Shown here: positions 1 to 9,212 of the stretch, piece by piece
How the letters are laid out: each line of letters starts with the position of its first letter
Position numbering within the stretch: the first letter of the stretch is position 1
DNA from: JAXGXJ01 sp963816155
GTDB lineage: Bacteria; Actinomycetota; Thermoleophilia; RBG-16-64-13
Length of the DNA stretch: 64,000 nucleotides
Reading direction: 5' to 3'
Assembly (NCBI GenBank): GCA_963816155.1
Contig: CAWFJE010000006.1
Location: 1-64,000 of the forward strand
Made by a program: the position numbers and the translations under genes
Notes under the pieces: generated by a model
Seen by the model: only the letters and a program-made list of their open reading frames with translations
Databases searched by the model: none
Told to the model about the DNA's origin: nothing

Positions 1-62
1 GGACTTGAACCGGGGACACCATGATTTTCAGTCATGTGCTCTACCAACTGAGCTATCCCGCC
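1..62 (-). tRNA. tRNA-Phe (GAA), cut by the window edge
   Basis: On the minus strand a 7-base acceptor arm GGCGGGA starts at 62, followed by T8-A9, a D-arm with GCTCAGTTGGTAGAGC, an anticodon loop CTGAAAA (anticodon GAA, Phe) and a T-loop GGTTCAAGTCC. The 3' acceptor half and any CCA lie outside the window. It is the last of four tandem tRNAs transcribed leftward. Confidence 0.93.
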
Positions 63-113
63 ACAGCTGTGGCCCTTCGCCGACACCGCGAGCAGGTCGA
101 CAGTACCGCGAGG

Positions 114-187
<74 letters not shown>

Positions 188-264
188 GCGAAACAGTCAG
201 GCGCTTTCGCGCCTCAGGCCGGGTGATTATCGCACGCTCCCGGTCCTTTTGTCCTTGCGAGCAG

Positions 265-336
265 TGGGCGCAGCAGGATTTGAACCTGCGACCCCCTGCT
301 TGTAAGGCAGGTGCTCTCCCACTGAGCTATGCGCCC
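265..336 (-). tRNA. tRNA-Val (TAC)
   Basis: The minus strand begins with GGGCGCA at 336, followed by TAGCTCAGTGGGAGAGC. The anticodon loop CTTACAA gives TAC (Val), the T-loop is TTCAAAT, and the 3' acceptor TGCGCCC plus discriminator A ends at 265. No CCA is encoded. A small hairpin (GCCGAAG 372-378 / CTTCGGC 387-393) lies between this gene and tRNA-Glu and may be a processing element. Confidence 0.95.
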
Positions 337-412
337 AGGCACCCTATCGCGTCGTCAAGCACGTCCTAGGGGCCGAAGTCTTCTTTCTTCGGCGGTCTCC
401 CTACATGGGAAG

Positions 413-485
413 TGCCCCCAGGGGAATTCGAATCCCCGCCGTCGCCTTGAAAGGGCGATGTCCTAGGCCACTAGACGATGGGGGC
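413..485 (-). tRNA. tRNA-Glu (TTC)
   Basis: The minus strand starts with acceptor GCCCCCA at 485, then TCGTCTAGTGGCC, which is the D-arm typical of Glu. The anticodon loop CTTTCAA gives TTC. The 3' acceptor TGGGGGC with discriminator A ends at 413. It is the first gene of the leftward tRNA operon. Confidence 0.95.
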
Positions 486-524
486 ACATTGGTGCTGCGG
501 CTCGGCGGAGCGCGCAGCCGAGCG

Positions 525-553
525 ATGCTAACACAAAACCGAGCGGCGTCCAA
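525..553 (-). promoter_or_regulatory. Promoter of the Glu-Val-Asp-Phe tRNA operon
   Basis: Read on the minus strand, TTGGAC (553-548) and TAGCAT (530-525) are separated by exactly 17 bases and sit 39 bases before tRNA-Glu. This is a good primary-sigma promoter for the tRNA run. It points away from alr. Confidence 0.7.
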
Positions 554-700
554 CCTGGCCACGGCGCCGTGCTCGACCTACCCGTGGCGTTGCGTCCGAC
601 CTTCCGCTTCGGCGGCGTTGAGTCCACCTGTCGGCCGTCGCGAAACGGGGCCGCCTGTGCTAGCCTTTCGTGCCGGTCGAGCCCTTTCAGAAGGATTGGG

Positions 701-1825
701 ATGAAACGCTCCGAGCGAAGCAGTGTTCTCATAGATCTGGCTGCTATCCGCCACAATGTCGCCCATCTCCGTAAGCAGTTGTCGGCTGGGGCGGAGATGC
801 TGGTGGCGGTCAAGGCCGACGCCTACGGTCACGGGACTCTGCCGGTGGCCCAAGCGGTGGTCGCGGCCGGAGCTCGAGGAGTGGCCGTGGCCACGGCAGA
901 GGAGGCCATAGCGCTGCGCGACGCCGGCTTCGAGTCCGGGATCCTGGTCATGGGCCCCCTCTACAGTCTCGATCAGTACGAGGAGTTGGCCTGCCGGGAA
1001 GTGGAGTTCGCCATCGTCAGCGACCACATGGCCGCCACCGTCCCCTCCTTGCGTCACACACGCTGCCGCGCGCGCATCCACCTGAAGATCGACAGTGGCA
1101 TGAACCGACAGGGTCTCCTCCCCCATCAGGTCGATGCCTTCCTGAGTTCCATCCGTGGCATCCCCGAGATCGAACTGGCCGGGGTGATGACCCATTTCGC
1201 CTCCGTGACCGAGGATCCCGCTTCTGTCGACCATCAACTGGATCGTTTTCTACCCGCGGTGGAGCGCGTGCGTCGCGAGTGGCCCCAAGCCGCCGCCCAC
1301 GCCGCCAACAGCGCCGCGACCGTCTCTGACGCGCGCACGCATCTGGACTTCGTCCGCTGCGGCTGCGCGGTCTACGGCCTCTCACCCTGGCAGGGTGACG
1401 CCCTCGCCGAAGGGCTGCGCCCGGCTCTCACGTGGAGATCGCAGGTGGTGATCGTCAAGCGGGTGCTTCCGGGAGAAGGAGTGGGCTACGGGCATACCTT
1501 CCGTCCCGATGCTCCCACGGACGTGGCTCTGATTCCCATCGGCTACGGAGATGGGGTCTTCCGCGGGCTGAGCAACCGTGGCGAAGTGCTCATCAACGGG
1601 CGCCGCTACCCCATGGCGGGACGGGTATCCATGGACTCCTTCGGCGTCGACGTGGGTACCGACGGCCGGGTGCAGGTGGGTGACGCGGTGACGCTGATCG
1701 GGGCCGACGGCGACGAACGCATCACAGTGGAGGAAGTCGCCCGCCGCCTCGACACCATCAACTACGAGATCACGTGCGACATCGCCCTCGACCGCACGGA
1801 GCGCCACTTTCTGAATGGCGAGTGA
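701..1825 (+). CDS. alr: Alanine racemase
   Basis: A cytoplasmic PLP enzyme that interconverts L- and D-alanine for peptidoglycan. The 374-residue length is normal for the family. The PLP lysine is K38 in the motif VAVKADAYGHG, and the C-terminal domain carries the conserved GYGHTF and RVSMDSFGVD segments. The frame is open back to 569, but ATG 701 is preceded by AGAAGGA at a good distance and gives the usual start just before the first strand of the barrel, so I chose it. It is divergent from the tRNA operon and convergent with the next gene. Confidence 0.95.
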   Translation: MKRSERSSVLIDLAAIRHNVAHLRKQLSAGAEMLVAVKADAYGHGTLPVAQAVVAAGARGVAVATAEEAIALRDAGFESGILVMGPLYSLDQYEELACREVEFAIVSDHMAATVPSLRHTRCRARIHLKIDSGMNRQGLLPHQVDAFLSSIRGIPEIELAGVMTHFASVTEDPASVDHQLDRFLPAVERVRREWPQAAAHAANSAATVSDARTHLDFVRCGCAVYGLSPWQGDALAEGLRPALTWRSQVVIVKRVLPGEGVGYGHTFRPDAPTDVALIPIGYGDGVFRGLSNRGEVLINGRRYPMAGRVSMDSFGVDVGTDGRVQVGDAVTLIGADGDERITVEEVARRLDTINYEITCDIALDRTERHFLNGE

Positions 1826-1863
1826 GCGGGCTCCAGGCCGACAGGTCGGCCCGCTGAAGTGAC

Positions 1864-1895
1864 GTGGCCGGACCGGCACATGCCGGTCCGGCCAC
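1864..1895. terminator. GC-rich palindrome between convergent genes
   Basis: Two 15-base arms (1864-1878 and 1881-1895) are perfect inverse complements with only CA between them, giving a 14-bp stem with a 4-base loop. There is no T-run. It lies between alr and the convergent membrane-protein gene and could serve as terminator for both. Confidence 0.55.
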
Positions 1896-1967
1896 GCTGC
1901 GTTCGTGGCGCCGCGCCTCAGGCGCGGCCGCGTCGCGGCAGCCGCTGGGCCACCGCAGGCGTCGCCT

Positions 1968-2861
1968 CTAGGGCAGTTTCAACCCACAGCTACGGCAGAA
2001 CTTGTCTTCCGCTCCGTACTCCTGGCCACAGGCGGCGCATTGCTTCGCCTGCTCTTCGGCCGCAGATGAAGCAGCAGCCGCGGCTTCAGCGGAACCGGAG
2101 GGCCACACCGGGGGCGAGGCCCAAGTCTTGGCGGGAGGTTCCTCGGCGACGGCCGCCGCCGCAGGGGCGTCATCCGAGGCGGCCGCGACGGCGGCCGCTG
2201 CGGCCGCTACCGGGACGGCAGCCGACGTCTGAGAGGCCGGAGGTGCCGCAGGTGCCACCACAGGCGCCGTCTGGGCTCCGGGCTGAGCAGCGTTCTGCGC
2301 TCCGGGCTGCTGCTGCTGGTAAGGCGGCGGGCCCGCAGATCCATAAGGTCCGGCGCCTCCGCCTGGGTAGCCGCCGTGGGCCGTGTAGGGCCAGGTAGCC
2401 GGCCCACCCAGCCGGTTCTTGAGTTCGTGAGTCTTGAGCCAGTAGATGATCCAGCATATCAACGCGGCCAACCCCACGGCCCAGCCCAGCCCTGGCACCC
2501 AGCCCAGGAAGAAGGAGACGATGGCCAAGACGCCTACGGCAATACCCACGTTGTAGCCCTGGTCACCCTCGGGCTTCCAGCCTCGCAGACCGTACTCCGC
2601 CAGCAGCGATTCCTTGATCTTGATGACCGTGTAGATGAAGTAGCCCAGGTTGAAGATGGGGATGAAGTTCAGCCACACATGACCGGCAGGCATGGCCCGA
2701 TTGCGTGGGTCCACCCGCTCCAGCAGCGACTGCAGGTTCCACAGGAAGAAGAACCAGGGCACGATGGCGATCAGAAGCCCTATCACCACTCCGAAGAACG
2801 CGGCCCATCCCCAGCCCCAGCCCATATCCCAGTTCCCGCCCCAACCCATCATTGGAAACAT
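1968..2861 (-). CDS. Membrane protein with C-terminal zinc ribbon
   Basis: A 297-residue protein of unknown function. The N-terminus is Gly/Trp/Met-rich, followed by a hydrophobic segment near residues 20-43, then further membrane spans near 62-80 and 105-145. From about 175 it changes to an Ala/Pro/Gln-rich low-complexity linker. The last 25 residues form a zinc ribbon with two CxxC knuckles (CAAC and CRSC). ATG 2861 has a strong GAGGAGGT ribosome site. The architecture (membrane anchor, flexible linker, zinc ribbon) resembles other actinobacterial envelope proteins of unknown role. It stands alone between convergent alr and the malic enzyme gene. Confidence 0.7.
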   Translation of the reverse strand: MFPMMGWGGNWDMGWGWGWAAFFGVVIGLLIAIVPWFFFLWNLQSLLERVDPRNRAMPAGHVWLNFIPIFNLGYFIYTVIKIKESLLAEYGLRGWKPEGDQGYNVGIAVGVLAIVSFFLGWVPGLGWAVGLAALICWIIYWLKTHELKNRLGGPATWPYTAHGGYPGGGAGPYGSAGPPPYQQQQPGAQNAAQPGAQTAPVVAPAAPPASQTSAAVPVAAAAAAVAAASDDAPAAAAVAEEPPAKTWASPPVWPSGSAEAAAAASSAAEEQAKQCAACGQEYGAEDKFCRSCGLKLP

Positions 2862-2954
2862 GACGACCTCCTCGAGACTCGTCGGACTATAACGTCATAC
2901 CCGTCAGAGTCATTTCCGTACCATGGCGGCCGCTATCGGCTCGCCGCAGCTACC

Positions 2955-4413
2955 TCACTTCCGCACCATGGCCACGGCTTTGTCGCGGGCGTCCTCGAGC
3001 ATCTTGATGTCCGGCTCCGCGATGTGGCCGTTCAACTGCAGAAGGTCGATGGTCGCCCGCGCCTCCTGAATATCCTTGAGCGTGGTCTCGTATACCTGTT
3101 CCCAGCTCATCTCCACGCGGGCCACCCCATCCTTGACGGCCTGCATGGCCGTATCGGCGGCCTCGCGGGCGAAGACCTCGGTCTCCTGCATGGTGGGCAT
3201 GATGTGGTCTGGGGACAGGCCTCTCTCGGCCGCGTAGTCGGCCACGGAATGGGCGGCCGCGATGGCCATCTCATCCGTGATCTTGCGGGCCCGCACCATG
3301 AGGGCTCCCTTGAGGATGCCCGGGAAGCCGATGGAGTTGTTCACCTGGTTGGGGAAGTCTCCGCGACCGGTGGCCACGACGTAGGCGCCGGCGTCCTTGG
3401 CCGCGTAGGGATAGATCTCAGGGCACCGGGTTGGCGCAGGCGAAGACGATCGACTTCTCGCCCATCGAACTGACCCATGCCGGTTTGATGGTGTCCGGCC
3501 CGGGCTTTGAAGCCGCAATGACCACGTCGGCGCCTCTGAGAGCCTCCTCCTCAGTCTCGATGCGACCCGGGTTCGTGGCTTCGCATATCTCCCACTTGCG
3601 GTAGTAGGCGGTATCGGCCCTGACGTCGTCGCGGCCCTTGTGCAGACCGCCCTTGCTGTCGAAGACGATCATCCTGTCGGGGTCGGCCCCGTCGGCCAGG
3701 ATCAGTCGCGCGGCCGTGCTGTTGGCGGCGCCGGCTCCCAGAAGCACGATCTTCACCTGACCCAGCTCTTTGCCCACCACGCGCAGGGCGTTGATGAGCC
3801 CGGCCAAGGTAACACTGGCCGTCCCTTGAGCATCGTCGTGCCACACAGGGATGTCACATTCCTCGCGCAGGGTGTCGAGCACCTTGAAGCAGTTGGGCTG
3901 GGAGATGTCCTCCAGGTTGACCGCGCCGAAGCTGGGTTGGACCATCTTCACGAAATCGATGATCTTGTCGGCGTCGTGCTTGCCCTCTTTGTTGTAGCTG
4001 TCGATGCAGAGAGCCACCCCATCGACCCCGGCCAGGTACTTCATGAGAAAGGCCTTGCCCTCCATGACGCCCAGCCCGCCAGAAGGGGTGACGTCGCCGT
4101 CGCCCAGGACGCGAGTGGAGTCGCTGACCACGGCCACCAGATTGCCCCTGTTGCTGAGATCGAAGGAGGCGTTGTTGTCGTCGCGGATGGACGTGGACAC
4201 CATGGAGACGCCGGGCGTGTAGTAGACGTTGAACCAGTTGAAGCCGTAGATGCCGGCTTTGGGGATGCTTGCGATCTTGCCGCGGTAGAAGCGGTGGGCG
4301 CTTGCGGCCAGTTCCTTCAGGAACAGGGTCTGCGCCTTCGCGCGCTCCTCGGGCGTGAAGTCGTCCGGGAAATAGGAGCCCAGGTCGGAAAGTGCGAGGT
4401 CCGGTGTCTTCAT
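2955..4413 (-). CDS. NAD(P)-dependent malic enzyme, frameshifted in this sequence
   Basis: Oxidative decarboxylation of malate to pyruvate and CO2. The reading frame from ATG 4413 carries the malic N-domain (IYGFNWFNVYY; LGDGDVTPSGGLGVMEGK), the metal site (NLEDI, PVWHDDAQGTA) and a Rossmann motif (LLGAGAANSTAARL). It stops at 3418, directly after FACANPVP. The family continues ANPVPEIYP, and EIYPYAAK is encoded one base further on, through to 2955. An extra base at 3420 (minus strand CCC-T-GAG) explains everything. Together the frames make about 485 residues, with a C-terminal extension of about 65 residues. The start follows a GGAG site. It is either a sequence error, a mutation or a +1 recoding site. 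Confidence 0.85.
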
Positions 4414-4717
4414 AGTCTGCTCCGGTGGTAGCTGTGCGGGGCCTAAAGAAGGATGGCCAACATCATAACACCGAGGGTGTCGGCGGCAACTCGACCGGAT
4501 GGGCTGTGTTTGCGCGGTTTTTGCCCGCCCGCGGCCGGCCCGCACTATCGACACGACGCGGCCCAGGCAGTACGATGCCACCAGTCACGTGACAACACCT
4601 ACGGTGGGTGCTTGCTTGGATCGCTTGGACATCAACCCGAAGAAGGTGGAGACCCTCAGCGCCACGAAGGGCGTCCCGGACACGGCTGCTGCCCCTGGGC
4701 TCCCAGAGGCCAAGCCT

Positions 4718-5323
4718 GTGAACGAGATCCAGCAGTTCACCGACTCTCTCGTGCGCAAGGCCCTGCTGTGGATGTTTCCCTACTCGATCCGCCCCAACCA
4801 TCTGACGGTCGTGCGCTTCATCCTCACCCCCATGGTGCTCCTGCTCTTCTACTACGACCTGCCATGGTGGGCCTTGGGGGTCTTCGTGGTAGCTTTCAGC
4901 ACCGACTTCATCGATGGAGCTATGGCCCGCACTCGCGACCAGATCACTCCCGTGGGTATCGTCATCGATCCCATCGCGGACAAACTGCTGGTGGGGACGG
5001 TTCTTGCCTGGGTGGGCTGGGACTACCTGGTGGTGAAGGTCGTGCTGATCTTCATCGCCTTGGAACTGATCCTGACAGCCGTCGGCCTCAGCATGGCCGG
5101 GCCGGGACAGCGGGCGCGTCCGGCCAACGCCTTCGGAAAAGTGAAGATGATCGTGCAGAGCCTGGCTCTGACCCTGTTCCTCGTCGCATCCATCCTCGAG
5201 CTCGACACGCTACTCACGGTGTCCCTGTATCTGCTGTGGGTGGCCGTTGCCTTCGCCGCGGTCTCGGGCAGCAAGCACATCCTCGGCGTGATCTCGAACC
5301 GGCGCGCACTGACCAAGACCTAG
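4718..5323 (+). CDS. CDP-alcohol phosphatidyltransferase (PgsA-like)
   Basis: An integral membrane enzyme that transfers a phosphatidyl group from CDP-diacylglycerol to an alcohol, probably glycerol-3-phosphate. The full signature D-x2-DG-x2-AR-x8-G-x3-D-x3-D is present (D63, D66, G67, A70, R71, G80, D84 and D88, numbered from GTG 4718), with about six hydrophobic helices. The frame is open back to ATG 4499, but that would add 73 residues without recognisable family sequence and has no ribosome site. GTG 4718 has AGAGG eight bases upstream and gives 201 residues, the normal family length. If so, 4414-4717 is a 304-base divergent promoter region shared with the malic enzyme gene. Its stop overlaps the convergent reductase stop by four bases. 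Confidence 0.85.
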   Translation: MNEIQQFTDSLVRKALLWMFPYSIRPNHLTVVRFILTPMVLLLFYYDLPWWALGVFVVAFSTDFIDGAMARTRDQITPVGIVIDPIADKLLVGTVLAWVGWDYLVVKVVLIFIALELILTAVGLSMAGPGQRARPANAFGKVKMIVQSLALTLFLVASILELDTLLTVSLYLLWVAVAFAAVSGSKHILGVISNRRALTKT

Positions 5324-5895
5324 GAGGCCGCCCCGGCGGTCACCAGACGGGTCCACTCCACGAGAGCCGCCAAGAACGCGGCCAGCCTCGTCCGCAGTTG
5401 CTCGTCGATGAGCTCGCCGGCAGGGTCGAACTTCTGGCCGGCCATGGGGACACGCAGTTCGGGCTGCACCATGACCAGGGAGTTGGTCTGGATGAAGACC
5501 TGGCGCAGAGCCAGCTGGGCCCGCACGGTGCCGCCCTCTCCACCTGAGGCCCCGATGATGCCCACCGGCTTCCCCCGGAGCACTGAGGTCTTGTTGGGGC
5601 GCGAAGCCCAGTCGATGGCGTTCTTGAGCACTCCCGGTATGGAGTAGTTGTTCTCGGGAGTGGCGATGAGAAGCGCGTCGGCCGCGCGAATGGCTTCTTT
5701 GAACTCGCTGACGGCGGGAGGATCGCCGCCGGCCATGACGTCGGCGTTGAAGTGAGGGATCTGGTCGATCTCATAGATCTCCAGATCCACTCCCTGGGGG
5801 AGCAACTGGCCGGCCGCCCGCAGGAGTCCACGGTTGAAGGAGCCCTGCCGCAGGCTGCCGGGGATGCCCAGTATGTGAAAGGCGCTCTCGTCCAT
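5320..5895 (-). CDS. NADPH-dependent FMN reductase (ChrR/YieF type)
   Basis: A soluble flavodoxin-fold quinone/chromate/azo reductase of 191 residues. The FMN phosphate loop is GIPGSLRQGSFNR at residues 10-22, and the second family signature TPENNYSIPGVLKNAIDW lies near 80-97. Both are typical of NAD(P)H:quinone reductases that protect against redox-cycling compounds. The gene is convergent with the phosphatidyltransferase, and the two stop codons share CTAG at 5320-5323. The substrate cannot be told from sequence. Confidence 0.88.
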   Translation of the reverse strand: MDESAFHILGIPGSLRQGSFNRGLLRAAGQLLPQGVDLEIYEIDQIPHFNADVMAGGDPPAVSEFKEAIRAADALLIATPENNYSIPGVLKNAIDWASRPNKTSVLRGKPVGIIGASGGEGGTVRAQLALRQVFIQTNSLVMVQPELRVPMAGQKFDPAGELIDEQLRTRLAAFLAALVEWTRLVTAGAAS

Positions 5896-6054
5896 CTGCG
5901 TGCCTCCGCTCTTGGCCCCGGCCGGGCCGGTACCTAGCCGTACATGTCCACGACAGCCATGATACTAGAGAGAAACCCTCGCATTGACGGCCGCGCGGCA
6001 AGCGCCTAGCATGGGGTTCCGAGCGGATGAGAGCGAACGAAGGGCGACAATACC

Positions 6055-7788
6055 GTGACCGTAGTCACTCGCATGGATCACCGAGACCTGGAGCGCAAGT
6101 CATCGGCGGTGACACTCTCCGACATGGAGGTGTTCATCTTCCCTGAGCTGATGTACAGCCTTGTGCTGGCCAACATCATGTCCCCCCGCATATGGCGCTG
6201 GCGCGAAGACCGGTGGTTCGACGGCATGGAGAAGATGACCCCCTATCGCCGCGTCACCAGGGTCAAGCAGTACGTCATGGACCACTACGCCTTCAACCTC
6301 GACCTCGACACCTGGGGTCTCACCACGAAGCAACGTGAGATGGAGCGCTTCAAAGACCTCGTCCAAGCCGAGGCCCTGGCGCGGTCCAACGCCCTGTTCG
6401 GATACGAAGGCGACAAGTACTACTTCGACCTCGATATCCGCACGCACTTCGGCCTCGACAAGTACGAGGGGGACATCATCCCCTACTGGAAGACTGAGAC
6501 CGTGGAGGCCATGGACGCCTTCTGCCACAAGCCCGGATACGGCACCGGAGCCGGGGAGTGCGTCTCGCTGGCCGCGCTCTACGCGGCGGCGCTGTTCGTG
6601 GTCGCCGGAATCCCTCTCAAAGACATCTTCCTGATGGCCACGCCCCTCCATTCCCAGAACTTCGTCGATGTGAGCACGGGCATCCTCACCAACAACCGCC
6701 GGCTGGTGACCAAGACCATGTGGTTCAACGGCACCGCCCTATCGGCGCAGGCGCGCAGAGCGCTCGAGAACGAGCGCGTGACTGTCGTGGCCCACGAGAG
6801 CGGGTTCATCCACATCCTCTTTCCCGATGCCACCATCGACCCCGAGGACTACCAGCGCTTCTCCACCAAGTTGCGGCGTTTCCTGCAGACCCCACTCACC
6901 CCGGAACTGCTGGGCAACTTCATCCGCCACAGTCCCCATCTTCAGAAGTGTTTCCAGGCCCGTTGGTTCAACTTCGGCGCCCACAAGTACATCGCCATGG
7001 AGAAGCTCATCGACTACGAATCCACAGCCCCCTACCGCTTCAACGACGACACGCGGGAACGGCTGATGATGGAGGTGGCCGGCGAGGACTTCGAATCAGG
7101 GCCTCTGCCCGGACGGATCATCCTCGACGACCTGGAACGGCTGGTCATCGACAAGAAGATCGACATCCGCACCGACGATGGTTTCGCGCTGCTGGTGAGG
7201 GAAGTGGGCGAATCGTGTCCGAACGCCCAGGATGCCATCGAGCACCTACGTCGGTTCTGTTGGACGGATCCGCGCCTGCCCGATCCGGCCGAGAAGACGT
7301 ACAGGTGCATGCAGCCCCGCTTGGCCATCGAGGTGGGCATGGAGCGGGAGGAGATCATCGCCCGCTTGGAGAAGATCCGCGAGACGAACGAACTGGCCGA
7401 ACTGGCATTCTACGCCTACCGAGACCTTAACCGCACCTCAGCGGAACCCTTCCTGAGGGCGGCCATGGAGCGCTGCCCTGTGTGTCTGGTCGCCACCGCC
7501 GACCTCAGCGACGACGAGGTGGTGGCCGCGGTGGAAGGTCTGGAGAACGAGTCCGTCTACGACGAGGAGGGCCGTCTCGCCCAACCCGACGAGGTCTGGA
7601 ACTACCGGCGCGGGGACGGAGTGGAGAAGGTGGTGCTGCTGGCCAGCATCCTGGGGGTGCGGCACCCGCGGGCTTCTCGGAGCATAGACGTGACGCCGGA
7701 AGCGGCGATCCTGCACGTGGACGGGAGCAGCTACGAATTCCCGAGCACCAAGGGGCTCCGCCCGCAGACGTGGCGACTCGACTCCTGA
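6055..7788 (+). CDS. Transglutaminase-like protein of unknown function
   Basis: A 577-residue protein with no signal peptide or membrane span. The centre holds a segment that looks like a transglutaminase/papain-like fold: GAGECVSLAALY with C169 at the start of a helix, then TPLHSQNFVD with H199 and D205, in the Cys-His-Asp order of that superfamily. The N-terminal ~150 residues and the acidic, helical C-terminal half (two long Glu/Arg-rich stretches) match nothing I recognise. Start GTG 6055 follows AGGGCGAC; ATG 6073 is possible. It is eleven bases from the MFS gene and probably co-transcribed with it. The catalytic triad is inferred, not proven. Confidence 0.6.
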   Translation: MTVVTRMDHRDLERKSSAVTLSDMEVFIFPELMYSLVLANIMSPRIWRWREDRWFDGMEKMTPYRRVTRVKQYVMDHYAFNLDLDTWGLTTKQREMERFKDLVQAEALARSNALFGYEGDKYYFDLDIRTHFGLDKYEGDIIPYWKTETVEAMDAFCHKPGYGTGAGECVSLAALYAAALFVVAGIPLKDIFLMATPLHSQNFVDVSTGILTNNRRLVTKTMWFNGTALSAQARRALENERVTVVAHESGFIHILFPDATIDPEDYQRFSTKLRRFLQTPLTPELLGNFIRHSPHLQKCFQARWFNFGAHKYIAMEKLIDYESTAPYRFNDDTRERLMMEVAGEDFESGPLPGRIILDDLERLVIDKKIDIRTDDGFALLVREVGESCPNAQDAIEHLRRFCWTDPRLPDPAEKTYRCMQPRLAIEVGMEREEIIARLEKIRETNELAELAFYAYRDLNRTSAEPFLRAAMERCPVCLVATADLSDDEVVAAVEGLENESVYDEEGRLAQPDEVWNYRRGDGVEKVVLLASILGVRHPRASRSIDVTPEAAILHVDGSSYEFPSTKGLRPQTWRLDS

Positions 7789-7798
7789 CGGTGAACGG

Positions 7799-9106
7799 AT
7801 GACGGAGTCACGGGCGCGGCCGGCGCGGCCGGCGCCCGAGGCGCAGTCCGCTGCCGCGCAGCCTACTACCGGGCCGCCTGAGGAGGCCGGAGCGAACGAC
7901 TCCGCCCCGGGCGGCGGACCGACCCCGCCGCTCGGGGAACCCGCGCAGCCGCATTCACTCGCCTATCTCTACCCGGTCAGCTTCCTCTCCGGGACCATCA
8001 TCATCGCCCTGGGGCCCATCCTCGACCCCGTCCTTCGCGACCTGGACATCCCTCTCTCCTTGGGAGGGTTGCTGGCGGCCGGCTTCGCCGGCGGCCGAGT
8101 CGTAGGCCTGCTCCTCCTCAACATGGGTCTGGCACGCGTACCCCTCAAGTGGCTGGTGGTGGGCGGAGCCACCGCCCAGGCCGTCGGCCTGACCCTGGCC
8201 TCGCTGACAGGGACCCTATGGTCACTGTTGGCGGCCCTGGCCGTGGTGGGACTGGCGGCCACCATCCCCGTGGTGGTGCCCGCCATCTGGGTGGGCACCT
8301 ACGCCAAGCGCACGGCCGAGAGGGCCATGACGCTCACCCTCATCTTCTTCGCGGCAGGCGTGCTCGCCACTCCTCTCGCCATCGGGGTGGCCCTTGCGCT
8401 GGGCGCGAGTTGGCGCTGGATCCTGGCTGGGGAGGCGGTCTTCGCCCTGCTTACGGCAATCGCGTTCCTCGCCGTACCTTTGGCCGATGTCCCCGGCAGG
8501 GTGAACATCCGTCTGCCCCAGTTCCGCGAACTGCTCAGGTTCGACCCCCGCCTTCTGGGTGTGGTGCTGGGAGCCATGTTCCTGTACATCGGCGCCGAAC
8601 ACATCCTCAACATCTGGCTGGCCGAGTTTCAGATCGAGACCTTCGGAGTCGGGCAGGGGGCCGCGGCCCTCGCGCTCACCCTCTTCTTCGGGGGGATGAT
8701 GGGAGGACGCTTCGTGACTGTGCCCCTCACGCGGAAGTTCGTGGCCTCGCGCATACTGGCCGTCTCCGGCCTACTCATGGCCTTCTTCGCTGTCCTGACC
8801 GCGATGGCTCCCACCTTCGCGGTCTCGGAACTGACCATCTTCCTGGCCGGGGTGGGTGCTTCGCCCTCGTACCCACTGCTCTCCAGCTACATCAACCGCT
8901 TCCCCGTGAAGTACTCGGGACTGGTCTACTCCCTCATCACGCTGGCGGTGATCGTGAGCGGAGCCCTCTTCGCCTACGTGGTCGGACCAGCCGCGGAGGC
9001 TCTGGGCATGCGCCCCGCGCTGGCTCTGTCCGCGGCCCCGGCCCTGGGTCTGGTACTACTCACCTTCTTCCTCCCCAAGAAGCCACTATCCTCTTCCTCC
9101 ACCTGA
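7799..9106 (+). CDS. MFS transporter
   Basis: A 435-residue major-facilitator protein with a Pro/Ala-rich cytoplasmic N-terminus of about 55 residues followed by about twelve hydrophobic helices. The first half has a Gly-rich helix pair (LAAGFAGGRVVGLLLL) and the second starts near residue 255 (LLGVVLGAMFLYIGAEH). FFGGMMGGRFV looks like a motif-A equivalent of the C-terminal half. The substrate is unknown. It follows the transglutaminase-like gene by ten bases, so the two may serve the same pathway. Confidence 0.85.
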   Translation: MTESRARPARPAPEAQSAAAQPTTGPPEEAGANDSAPGGGPTPPLGEPAQPHSLAYLYPVSFLSGTIIIALGPILDPVLRDLDIPLSLGGLLAAGFAGGRVVGLLLLNMGLARVPLKWLVVGGATAQAVGLTLASLTGTLWSLLAALAVVGLAATIPVVVPAIWVGTYAKRTAERAMTLTLIFFAAGVLATPLAIGVALALGASWRWILAGEAVFALLTAIAFLAVPLADVPGRVNIRLPQFRELLRFDPRLLGVVLGAMFLYIGAEHILNIWLAEFQIETFGVGQGAAALALTLFFGGMMGGRFVTVPLTRKFVASRILAVSGLLMAFFAVLTAMAPTFAVSELTIFLAGVGASPSYPLLSSYINRFPVKYSGLVYSLITLAVIVSGALFAYVVGPAAEALGMRPALALSAAPALGLVLLTFFLPKKPLSSSST

Positions 9107-9212
9107 AGGTGAGCCACGGTCCCGCTGCGCGCGATCGATCGTCTCCGAAGACGTCAGCGGGTATCATTCGCCGCATCACGGGCACGGGCGACCGCACACC
9201 GAGGGAGAAACG

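Noticed and set aside
2376..4431. Long plus-strand open frames (365 and 263 residues)
   Set aside because: They are mirror frames of the zinc-ribbon protein and the malic enzyme, with His/Gly/Asp-rich composition typical of antisense frames in GC-rich DNA.
4414..4717. Riboswitch or leader RNA between the malic enzyme and phosphatidyltransferase genes
   Set aside because: I found no recognisable conserved RNA core; the region is explained as divergent promoters plus a possible N-terminal extension of the downstream frame.
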